NCBI GenBank assembly: GCA_902799705.1
Contig: CADCBP010000001.1
Location: 45,389-109,388, forward strand
Direction of reading: 5' to 3'
DNA from: an uncultured Bacteroidales bacterium
Lineage (GTDB): Bacteria > Bacteroidota > Bacteroidia > Bacteroidales > Paludibacteraceae
Length of the DNA: 64,000 nucleotides
Shown here: positions 35,389-42,227 of the stretch, in pieces
Layout of the letters: each line of letters starts with the position of its first letter
Numbering within the stretch: the first letter of the stretch is position 1
Made by a program: the position numbers and the translations under genes
The notes under the pieces: model-generated
Database searches by the model: none
What the model saw: only the letters and a program-made list of their open reading frames with translations
What the model was told of the DNA's origin: nothing

Positions 35389-36816
35389 ATGAAAAAAATG
35401 ACTGATTTGGATTACATGCGGCTTTCTATTGAAGAAATGCGTAAATCCATTCAAGAAAGTAGAAACGATGACAAAATAAGTCCTAAGGTAGGAGCCGTTC
35501 TTGTTAGAAATGACGGTTCGTATGTTGCTGCTCATCGCGGTGAATTGCGTGAGGGAGACCACGCAGAATATACATTACTCGAAAGAAAATGTACCGCTGA
35601 AAATGTGACAGGAGCGGTGGTTTTTACCACTTTAGAACCATGCTGCGAAAGACACATGCCCAAAGTTAGTTGCTCACAACGGTTGATTGAAGCACGAGTA
35701 AGGAAAGTCTATATCGGTATTGAAGATCCGGATCCGACTGTATCCGGAAAAGGGAAACAGAGATTAATGGAAGCGGGTATTGAAGTGGCAATGTATCCGC
35801 CCGAGTTGCAGAAAGAGATAGAAGAAGCGAATAAAGATTTTCTGCAAGGTGCCTACAAACGCAGACTGATGAAAAAAGAGGAAACAGACGAACCTGTAAC
35901 CGGTTTGGCGGCTGTGGTACCCAATGTCACGATAGCTGATCTGCGGAGTACAGATTTAAATCGTTTTCTTCGGATAATTAAAGTAAAAGATTTGCAATCA
36001 GAAGAAGGAATTTCCGCATTAAAACAGTTGCAAATCATTGGAGAGAAAGAAGGAAATCTTGCACCGACAGGGTTCGGTTTACTACTATTTGGAAAGAATC
36101 CTCAATTTACATTCCAAAATGCTGCTATCAGAGCTATATACAAATCTGGGACCCAAGAGCGCGACATGCAGACTTTTGGAGGTGCTTTAATAGAACAATC
36201 GAAAAAACTATATGAATGGTATCAAGATAAGATACCGTCACATATTGACAGAAATTCCCCCGTAAGACAAAAAATATACGATTATTCGATAGAGGTTATC
36301 TCAGAATTGGTTAAAAATGCTATCATACACAGAGATTACACTATTTCGGGTGCACCTATATACTTTGAGATTAATGACGAAAATATTATTATCAAATCAC
36401 CGGGATACCCTGTTGAGCCTATAAAATTACCCCAGATACAAACATTCAACGCCCCTTCGCTAAGTAGAAATCCGCTCGTAATGTTTGTTTTTGAGAAATT
36501 GAATTTGGCCGAGCAAAGAGGCTTAGGATTCGGTACGATACGTCAACTTCCCCGAAACCAGAGACCGATTGTAACATTTGAGGATCCATACATCGTTTTT
36601 ACATTGCCATTAACAAAAAATACAAGAAATAATACTATTGCACCCAATGATATTTCTAGGTTTTTAGAAGAACATCCGACTTTTACTCGTGCTCAATTTG
36701 CAACATATTTCGCATTGTCAGATAAAAGTGCTGTCCGACTTATAAATAAAATGATTAGTGAAGGTATAATTAATGCTTCAGGAGAAAAAAGAGGCGTAAA
36801 ATATGCTAAGATATAA
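35389..36816 (+). CDS. Nucleotide-deaminase domain fused to a RecG-like/GHKL ATPase region
   Basis: A 475-residue two-part protein. Residues of about 1-150 form a zinc cytidine/RibD-type deaminase: 'KVGAVLVRNDG', 'HAEYTLLER' (zinc His plus catalytic Glu), then 'TTLEPCCERHMPKVSC' (zinc Cys pair). The C-terminal part, about 190-475, resembles AlbA_2/RecG-like C-terminal (HATPase_c_4) proteins: 'PTGFGLLLFGKNP', 'VISELVKNAIIHRDY' (N-box-like ATP site), 'GLGFGTIRQLP', and a final winged-helix-like segment ('FTRAQFATYFALSDKSAVRL'). Between mcrBC-like genes and vsr, a defence or DNA-quality role is inferred. The substrate (free nucleotide or DNA base) is unknown. Confidence 0.8.
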   Translation: MKKMTDLDYMRLSIEEMRKSIQESRNDDKISPKVGAVLVRNDGSYVAAHRGELREGDHAEYTLLERKCTAENVTGAVVFTTLEPCCERHMPKVSCSQRLIEARVRKVYIGIEDPDPTVSGKGKQRLMEAGIEVAMYPPELQKEIEEANKDFLQGAYKRRLMKKEETDEPVTGLAAVVPNVTIADLRSTDLNRFLRIIKVKDLQSEEGISALKQLQIIGEKEGNLAPTGFGLLLFGKNPQFTFQNAAIRAIYKSGTQERDMQTFGGALIEQSKKLYEWYQDKIPSHIDRNSPVRQKIYDYSIEVISELVKNAIIHRDYTISGAPIYFEINDENIIIKSPGYPVEPIKLPQIQTFNAPSLSRNPLVMFVFEKLNLAEQRGLGFGTIRQLPRNQRPIVTFEDPYIVFTLPLTKNTRNNTIAPNDISRFLEEHPTFTRAQFATYFALSDKSAVRLINKMISEGIINASGEKRGVKYAKI

Positions 36817-36830
36817 GATGGTTATGGAAC

Positions 36831-36922
36831 TTTTGAGACACTTTTGAGACATGTCCTAAAATAAAAAAGTACAATAGTTCGTTTTGAGACTCTTTTGAGA
36901 CATGTCCCAAAAATATAAAGTA
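36831..36922 (+). repeat. 41-bp imperfect direct repeat before vsr
   Basis: Two copies (36831-36871 and 36882-36922) share TTTTGAGAC, an internal TTTTGAGACATGTCC and an A-rich tail ending AAAGTA. Each contains an internal repeat of TTTTGAGAC. They occupy the whole gap between the deaminase-fusion gene and vsr and could be an operator or recombination scar. Confidence 0.75.
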
Positions 36923-36930
36923 ATCTGTCT

Positions 36931-37395
36931 ATGCCCGATGTCCTGACACCCGCCCAACGCCATCGCTGCATGTCGCACATACGCAGCAAGGCGACAAAGC
37001 CGGAGATAACGGTCCGGAAATGGCTGTGGGCGCACGGATACCGGTACAGGCTGAACGTGAAGAGTGTGCCGGGCAAGCCGGACATAGTGATGCGCAGATA
37101 CAGAACGGCTATCTTTGTCAACGGCTGTTTCTGGCACGGACATGAGGGATGCAGACTGTTCGTGCTGCCCAAGACCAACACGCCTTTCTGGCAGGCGAAA
37201 ATCGACCGCAACCGCGAACGGGACCGACAGAACTACCAATTACTGCTTGACGCCGGTTGGCAGGTAATCGTCATCTGGGCATGCAACCTCACCAAAGACA
37301 AAACAGAACACACCATGCAGCAAGTAGCCGTCACCCTCAACCGCAATTTACTTGCTCTCGCGCAAAAAAATGAAAAAAAGTTGCCTTTAAGGTGA
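36931..37395 (+). CDS. vsr: Very short patch repair endonuclease Vsr
   Basis: A 154-residue protein beginning MPDVLTPAQRHRCMSHIRSK. It has 'PEITVRKWLWAHGYRYRLN', 'PGKPDIVM' with the metal-binding Asp, 'FVNGCFWHGH' and the final 'WACNLTK'. Vsr nicks 5' of T:G mismatches that arise by deamination of 5-methylcytosine, which fits the C5 methylase at 29396. The 3' part of the gene contains one of two 33-base direct repeats (37303-37335; other copy 38217-38249). Confidence 0.93.
   Translation: MPDVLTPAQRHRCMSHIRSKATKPEITVRKWLWAHGYRYRLNVKSVPGKPDIVMRRYRTAIFVNGCFWHGHEGCRLFVLPKTNTPFWQAKIDRNRERDRQNYQLLLDAGWQVIVIWACNLTKDKTEHTMQQVAVTLNRNLLALAQKNEKKLPLR
37303..37335 (+). repeat. 33-bp direct repeat, copy 1, within vsr
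   Basis: Starts ACAGAACACACCATGCAGCA and is repeated at 38217-38249 with 31 of 33 bases identical. Here it encodes the vsr residues EHTMQQVAV. Confidence 0.85.
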
Positions 37396-37474
37396 TAGAT
37401 TCGGACTCTTTTTTGACTTATATATGGAGGGGTATATATAAACACGAATCTATTAACACTAAACACAACCGCAC

Positions 37475-37789
37475 ATGAACACAACAACACATTTTGACCC
37501 TTGGCATGACAGGCACGAAATCAATATGGAGCCGGAACAGATGGACAAGTTCTCGGACGAGGACAGCCTGTTTGCCGGGCAACCGAACGAGAAACAATAC
37601 GCCATAGCCGATGCGCTGGACAGCTTGCCGAACGAACGCTACCGCCGCCTGCTGGTCGGACTATACCGTGAGCATCTTTCCATGCAGTTCATGGCAGAAG
37701 AAATGGAAGTCTCCCTTCCTAATCTGTACAATCTCCACCGCCGTGCCCTTGCATCCCTGAAAGCTCACATGAGCAAGGCTCAAGCCTGA
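37475..37789 (+). CDS. Sigma-70 region-4-like DNA-binding protein
   Basis: A 104-residue protein. The first 45 residues are polar and unlike sigma region 2. Residues of about 46-100 match an ECF-type region 4: 'ALDSLPNERYRRLLVGLYRE', then 'SMQFMAEEMEVSLPNLYNLH' and 'RRALASLKAH', the expected helix-turn-helix. It could be a stand-alone regulator or the tail of a decayed sigma factor. It lies in the 0.88-kb segment bounded by the 33-base direct repeats. An AT-rich TATATATGGAGGGGTATATATA lies upstream. Confidence 0.65.
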   Translation: MNTTTHFDPWHDRHEINMEPEQMDKFSDEDSLFAGQPNEKQYAIADALDSLPNERYRRLLVGLYREHLSMQFMAEEMEVSLPNLYNLHRRALASLKAHMSKAQA

Positions 37790-37848
37790 ATATAAAATAC
37801 AACAAAGAAATTGCCTTTTAACAAAGCAAACTAAATAAATCTCAAATT

Positions 37849-38214
37849 ATGGAATATGACCTTAGAGATCCCTATGCTTACCTTTTGGAAGCAATGATTT
37901 TCGCGAAAGCGGCAGCTGAGAATGGTGGAAAAGTGGACATGCTGACTGTTGATTTTACCACCGAATTTGGTTATGGAGAAGGGGAGATGTTTTTCCAACA
38001 TTTTCTCCCGCAGTTCGGCAAAACAGATGATTTTGCCATTAATGACAACGAGAACGACCCCAAGAAATGGAAACCTGTATATTTTGAATTGAACGAACAG
38101 GGAAAGGAATTGGCAAAACTGGCTTTATTGGTAGATAAGACCTTCAAAAACAAAATCTTATCGGATTTAGATATATACACCATAGTTGACGAATACGAGA
38201 GTCATAGATACTAA
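37849..38214 (+). CDS. Hypothetical protein
   Basis: A 121-residue acidic soluble protein (MEYDLRDPYAYLLEAMIFAK...) with a helical N-terminus and 'FYGEGEMFF'-like aromatic and glycine residues in the middle. I do not recognise it. Its stop lies directly before direct-repeat copy 2 at 38217, so its 3' end marks a recombination junction. It is probably co-transcribed with the sigma-like gene 59 bases upstream. Confidence 0.6.
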   Translation: MEYDLRDPYAYLLEAMIFAKAAAENGGKVDMLTVDFTTEFGYGEGEMFFQHFLPQFGKTDDFAINDNENDPKKWKPVYFELNEQGKELAKLALLVDKTFKNKILSDLDIYTIVDEYESHRY

Positions 38215-38216
38215 TA

Positions 38217-38249
38217 ACAGAACACACCATGCAGCAGGTAGCCGTCGCC
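38217..38249 (+). repeat. 33-bp direct repeat, copy 2, at a junction
   Basis: 31 of 33 bases match 37303-37335 in vsr. At its right end the sequence changes abruptly into the DUF1294 fragment. Confidence 0.85.
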
Positions 38250-38397
38250 GGCGGAAGCATCGGTGCTCTGCTCGGTATGAAAGTCTGGCACCCTAAGACC
38301 CAGCACGCCAAATTCCGTTTCGGTCTCCCAGCCATCCTCTTCCCCCCCCCTCGCCGCTGTCCTCGCCGCACTATACTGTTATTACTTTGTAAATTAG
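38249..38397 (+). pseudogene. DUF1294 fragment with a nine-C frameshift
   Basis: Reads GGSIGALLGMKVWHPKTQHA, then KFRFGLPAIL, matching the second half of the intact DUF1294 at 23839. After nine Cs (38342-38350) the match continues in another frame: 'PLAAVLAALYCYYFVN', stop at 38397. The 5' half is replaced by the vsr-derived repeat. Confidence 0.8.
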
Positions 38398-38405
38398 CAT
38401 ATTCT

Positions 38406-39032
38406 ATGGCTGAAACACAATATACATATTCTGACATAGAGCGGCACCCGTTGCAGCCGTTTCTGCCACCTGATGCGCAGATACTGATGCTGGGCAGTTT
38501 CCCGCCACCCAAAGAACGATGGTGCATGGATTTCTTCTACCCTAACCCGCAGAACGACATGTGGCGGATCATCGGACTGGTTTTCTTTGGCGACAAGACA
38601 TTTTTTGAAGGACAAAGGGACGATGCACAATGTACAAAGGTCGGGCGGAAAGTGTTCAACCGCGAAGAGATTGTCGCTTTCTGCGAAGCGAAAGGCATTG
38701 CTATCTTCGACACGGCTCAGGCGGTCATCCGGTTGCAAGGCAATGCGGCGGACGAACACTTGGAGATAGTCGAGCAGACCGACATCGCTGCCCTGCTGCA
38801 ACAGATACCGTTCTGCCATGCCATCTGCTGCACGGGCGGCAAAGCCGCGCAGACACTGACGGAGATACTGCATTGCGCCATTCCCAAAGTCGGCGAATAT
38901 ATCGAGACTGACTTTGCCGGCAGAACCATCCGTTTCTGGCGGATGCCTTCTTCCTCACGCGCCTACCCGTTATCCCTTGACAAGAAAACCGCATCCTACC
39001 GCCGTATGTTTGAAGCCATACACCTACTATGA
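38406..39032 (+). CDS. Uracil-DNA-glycosylase-superfamily protein (mismatch type)
   Basis: A 208-residue protein started at ATG 38406 (MAETQYTYSDIERHPLQPF). Landmarks are 'ILMLGSFPPPKERWCMDFFY', 'NPQNDMWRIIGL', 'GIAIFDTAQAVIR' and 'RMPSSSRAYPLSL', which fit the UDG superfamily near Mug/TDG-like enzymes. It probably excises uracil or thymine from mismatches. Its stop overlaps the next ogt start by 4 bases. With Vsr, Ogt and the deaminase fusion nearby, it forms a base-damage theme. Confidence 0.78.
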   Translation: MAETQYTYSDIERHPLQPFLPPDAQILMLGSFPPPKERWCMDFFYPNPQNDMWRIIGLVFFGDKTFFEGQRDDAQCTKVGRKVFNREEIVAFCEAKGIAIFDTAQAVIRLQGNAADEHLEIVEQTDIAALLQQIPFCHAICCTGGKAAQTLTEILHCAIPKVGEYIETDFAGRTIRFWRMPSSSRAYPLSLDKKTASYRRMFEAIHLL

Positions 39033-39502
39033 ATCACTATACCGCCACATATAACTCGCCCGTGGGACCTATCGTCATAGAGAGCGACGGAGAAGCACTA
39101 ACCGGCCTGCGGTTCGGGGAAGAGAAAACGCCTGCAACCCTTCCTGTCTTCGATGAAGTAATCCGATGGCTGGACGATTATTTTGCAGGCAAGCAAACGG
39201 AGAATGCTGTTATGGGTGCAAAGAAAGACGGACAGATTACAGTCCTACCGAAAGGCACCCTGTTTCAGCAACGTGTCTGGCAGGCTCTATTGACCATTCC
39301 GTACGGCAAGACGGTCAGTTACGGAGAGTTAGCCCGGATGGTCGGTTGCAAATCCGCACAAGCGGTCGGACAAGCCGTCGGAGCCAACCCTATCGCATTG
39401 TTCATCCCTTGCCACCGTATCATCGCCGCGCACGGCAAATTAGGCGGCTACGCATACGGACAAGAGATAAAAAAACAACTGTTAAATATAGAGCAACCAT
39501 GA
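39029..39502 (+). CDS. ogt: Methylated-DNA-protein cysteine methyltransferase (copy B)
   Basis: A 157-residue paralogue of the protein at 24158 with the same landmarks: 'QRVWQALLTIPYGKTVSYGE', 'LARMVGCKSAQAVGQAVGAN' and the active-site 'FIPCHRII'. The first 70 residues differ more. It is followed by the GNAT gene with an identical 4-base overlap, as in copy A, which shows that the pair was duplicated together or acquired as a unit. Confidence 0.93.
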   Translation: MNHYTATYNSPVGPIVIESDGEALTGLRFGEEKTPATLPVFDEVIRWLDDYFAGKQTENAVMGAKKDGQITVLPKGTLFQQRVWQALLTIPYGKTVSYGELARMVGCKSAQAVGQAVGANPIALFIPCHRIIAAHGKLGGYAYGQEIKKQLLNIEQP

Positions 39503-39810
39503 TAACCATTCAACACAACGAGACCGAGAAGAACGGCATTTTCGAGGCATGGCTGCAAGCCACCGAAGAAGGTGCATGCACGGAACCGATACAGGTCGGC
39601 GAGATGACCTACGTACGCCCTACGCCCGAACGGATGATTATTGACCATACGCGGGTGTTTGAGGGCTTTGAAGGCAAAGGGATAGCCCGCCAGATGGTTC
39701 TTGCCGCCGTGGACTTCGCACGCGCCAACAACCGCCGAATCATCCCCGTCTGCTCCTATGCGCAGAAAGTGCTGACCCGCACCGACGAATACCAAGATGT
39801 ATTGGGGTAA
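39499..39810 (+). CDS. GNAT-fold N-acetyltransferase, YjdJ-like (copy B)
   Basis: A 103-residue paralogue of 24634-24945 with about 12 differences over its length. The acetyl-CoA loop 'GFEGKGIARQMVL' is identical. It overlaps the ogt stop by 4 bases. Sequence that resembles DUF1294 follows 17 bases downstream. Confidence 0.88.
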   Translation: MITIQHNETEKNGIFEAWLQATEEGACTEPIQVGEMTYVRPTPERMIIDHTRVFEGFEGKGIARQMVLAAVDFARANNRRIIPVCSYAQKVLTRTDEYQDVLG

Positions 39811-39827
39811 AGTGTAAAAATAAATAA

Positions 39828-40007
39828 ATGGGCAAATACCTTTATATGCTATTCTGATTTACCTCGCGGCAATCAATATCGTCGCGTTTTTCCTGTACGG
39901 TATTGACAAATGGAAGGCGCGCCAAATTCCGCTTCGGACGACCGACTATTCTGATCCTACAAATAGCAGCAATCATGGCAGCGGCGTATTATTATTTCGA
40001 CAAATAA
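39828..40007 (+). pseudogene. DUF1294 remnant with stop and internal deletion
   Basis: Begins MGKYLYMLF and stops. In a shifted frame the sequence reads like the N-terminal part ('IYLAAINIVAFFLYGIDKWK' type), then jumps to 'AKFRFGRPTILILQIAAIMA' and ends 'YYYFDK'. About 30 internal codons are missing and at least one frameshift is present. Confidence 0.75.
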
Positions 40008-40050
40008 AACGTCAAATAATGCCACTCACTCCAGTTTCTTTATAAAAAAC

Positions 40051-40081
40051 TTGCATATATTGAAAAAAAGTTGTACCTTTG
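40051..40081 (+). promoter_or_regulatory. Bacteroidetes-type promoter for the DUF488 operon
   Basis: TTG at 40051-40053 followed by CATATATT, then TACCTTTG at 40074-40081, 20-base spacer. The first DUF488 gene starts 16 bases downstream. Confidence 0.78.
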
Positions 40082-40096
40082 CGTCAAATTACTATA

Positions 40097-40744
40097 ATGG
40101 AACAACCGACACTTTATACTGTAGGGCACTCGAATCAAACATTTGAGGATTTGCTCGGGATGCTGCAAGCGCAACACATCAACGTGATTGTGGATGTGAG
40201 GAGCGTTCCTGCCAGTAAGTATACGCCGCAGTTCAATCAAAAACCATTAAAAGCAGCTTTGCAGCGAGAAGGAGTTCATTATCTGCATTTTGGAAATGAA
40301 TTCGGAGCACGACGCACAGATGCTTTGGATGCAGACAACAAGGTGGATTTTGAAAAAGCGGTTCTTACTCCGGCTTTTCAGGAGGGTGTTAAGCGTCTGA
40401 TGGACGGTTTACATAAGGGGTTCCGCATATCGCTTATGTGTTCGGAAGCAAATCCGTTGGAATGTCATCGTTTCGCGATGGTGTCGCGGTATTTCTTCGA
40501 ACACGGCGTGGATGTGCAGCATATCGTGCATGACGAGAATGGAGCCGTGACAACCATTCCTCACCAACAATTACAAGACGAAATGGTGAAGGAATATGTG
40601 CGCAAGAAGAAAATTCCCGAGGTGCAGCCACCGGATATGTTTGGCGAAAACGAATGTACCAAAGAACAGCAAGTTGTCCTTGCTTATCGTCAGAAAAACA
40701 AAGAGATAGCATACCAACAAGAGACGGAGGAATATTACGTATGA
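40097..40744 (+). CDS. DUF488-family protein, long form
   Basis: A 215-residue protein started at ATG 40097 (MEQPTLYTVGHSNQTFEDLL). DUF488 landmarks are 'YTVGHSN', 'VIVDVRSVPASKYTPQFN', 'LMCSEANPLECHRFAM' with the conserved Cys and 'CHR'. The last 50 residues are a charged extension. The family is uncharacterised; conserved Cys, Asp and His suggest an enzyme. It forms an operon with a second DUF488 gene (4-base overlap) and the OB/HTH-like gene. Confidence 0.9.
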   Translation: MEQPTLYTVGHSNQTFEDLLGMLQAQHINVIVDVRSVPASKYTPQFNQKPLKAALQREGVHYLHFGNEFGARRTDALDADNKVDFEKAVLTPAFQEGVKRLMDGLHKGFRISLMCSEANPLECHRFAMVSRYFFEHGVDVQHIVHDENGAVTTIPHQQLQDEMVKEYVRKKKIPEVQPPDMFGENECTKEQQVVLAYRQKNKEIAYQQETEEYYV

Positions 40745-41184
40745 TCACGCTTTATACCATCGGTTTTACTAAGAAATCTGCCGAGCATTTTTTTGAATTG
40801 CTCAAGAAGAACCATGTGCAAACGCTTGTGGATGTAAGGATTAACAATAGTAGTCAGTTGGCAGGATTTGCAAAGGGTAGCGACCTAATCTATTTTCTCA
40901 AGCAGATAGGAAATATTGGTTATCGCCATGTGACGGATTTTGCTCCTACGAAAGAACTGCTGAGCGATTACCGTGCCGGAAAGGTGGATTGGTCGGAATA
41001 CGAGCATGTTTTTGCAGACCTAATGACCAAGCGTCGCATCAACCAGCGATATAACGTAGCTGATTTTGACCAATGTTGCTTCCTGTGCAGCGAAGAAACT
41101 CCGGAGCACTGCCATCGTCGTTTGCTGGCAGAGCATCTGCAAAAGCAAGCTCCGGATGAAGTACAAATCAAACACCTTATCTAA
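40741..41184 (+). CDS. DUF488-family protein, short form
   Basis: A 147-residue protein; the ATG at 40741 overlaps the upstream stop. Landmarks are 'YTIGFTKKSAEHFFELL', 'TLVDVRINNSSQLAGFAKG', 'CCFLCSEETPEHCHRRLLAE'. It is clearly a distant paralogue of its neighbour, so the two may work as a pair. The third gene begins 11 bases downstream. Confidence 0.9.
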   Translation: MITLYTIGFTKKSAEHFFELLKKNHVQTLVDVRINNSSQLAGFAKGSDLIYFLKQIGNIGYRHVTDFAPTKELLSDYRAGKVDWSEYEHVFADLMTKRRINQRYNVADFDQCCFLCSEETPEHCHRRLLAEHLQKQAPDEVQIKHLI

Positions 41185-41195
41185 ACCATATCACT

Positions 41196-42182
41196 ATGAG
41201 TAAATCTAAGTTTTTCCTTTGTTTAGCTAATTCCTATAAGCACGACAACCGTTGTTTAGCAGGAGTTCTCGTTAAGCCTAATTATAACGGAGGCTACGAC
41301 ATTATCCAAGACGATTGGGGACATCCAATATGGTTCCGCCCTATTAATCGTTGGACAGATGCCGGAGCTATTCCGAATGACGAGGCGGAAGGTATTGACT
41401 TCTTCGATGTGATCGAAGTGAAAGACCCGGAACCATGTCCGGATGGAGCGCAGCAAGAGAACCATTATTATTCGTCTCTGTCTTATGATGGACATATGGA
41501 GATGGATAAAGCGCTTCTCAATCTCCTATCAAGGACGAATCGAAAAGTTCTGTTCGGAAATGCCTATAACGCAGTATCGCATGATTACTACGAGCGCCTT
41601 GAGTATTCGATACTCATGATTCATGCTTCTGATGTTCGTTGCTATTTGAAACAACGTGTGGATAAGCAACCGCAACCGCGAATGGAGTTCACTTTCAATG
41701 GCAATGAGTATGATTTCCCTATTACCGACCCGGATTTCCGACATCTATTAGAGAATGACGAAGACGAAGCCAATGCGGCATCGGAATATTATCTCACACT
41801 TTCGCTCGGCGCTATCTGTGACGACAAGCACTTCAAGTTAGTGGCTGGTGTTATTATGTATGATGACGATAATGATCTGAGCGATATTCCGGAATCGGCA
41901 CATGAGTCATATAGACTATTCAAGCAAGGGTTGTCTATTGTTCAGATTGCGAGATGCAGATTAACGAAAGAGGATACAATTGCAACGCATTTAGTTCCTT
42001 TCGTTGAACGAGGACTTATTGATCCGGAAGAACTGGTTCCAAGTGAGCATATTGAGAAAATTCTTCGCTACCAACGTCAGCATCCCTATGAGGATCATCT
42101 CAAACCGTATTTTGAGGCTTTCAATGGCGAAATCAGTTATTCAAGCATTAAAATCGTCCTCGCTTCAACAAAAAACAAGTGA
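41196..42182 (+). CDS. Probable dual-OB-type protein with C-terminal HTH
   Basis: A 328-residue protein. The N-terminal 230 residues are beta-rich ('FFLCLANSYKHDNRCLAGVL', 'VIEVKDPEPCPDGAQQENHY') and suggest the dual-OB-type proteins that accompany DUF488 genes. Residues of about 235-310 resemble the RecQ-type HTH_40 region: 'SYRLFKQGLSIVQIARCRLT', then 'EDTIATHLVPFVERG'. It is the last gene of the DUF488 operon. It may bind nucleic acid and target the DUF488 proteins; that is inference. Confidence 0.6.
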   Translation: MSKSKFFLCLANSYKHDNRCLAGVLVKPNYNGGYDIIQDDWGHPIWFRPINRWTDAGAIPNDEAEGIDFFDVIEVKDPEPCPDGAQQENHYYSSLSYDGHMEMDKALLNLLSRTNRKVLFGNAYNAVSHDYYERLEYSILMIHASDVRCYLKQRVDKQPQPRMEFTFNGNEYDFPITDPDFRHLLENDEDEANAASEYYLTLSLGAICDDKHFKLVAGVIMYDDDNDLSDIPESAHESYRLFKQGLSIVQIARCRLTKEDTIATHLVPFVERGLIDPEELVPSEHIEKILRYQRQHPYEDHLKPYFEAFNGEISYSSIKIVLASTKNK

Positions 42183-42211
42183 CCATGCTACATCTCTGCA
42201 CAGAAAGGCAG

Positions 42212-42219
42212 TACCTTTG
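42212..42219 (+). promoter_or_regulatory. -7 box of helicase copy B, nearly leaderless
   Basis: TACCTTTG preceded by GGCAG. The ATG at 42228 is 8 bases after the box, matching the spacing at copy A. No clear TTTG is found 20 bases upstream. Confidence 0.55.
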
Positions 42220-42227
42220 CACTGGAA

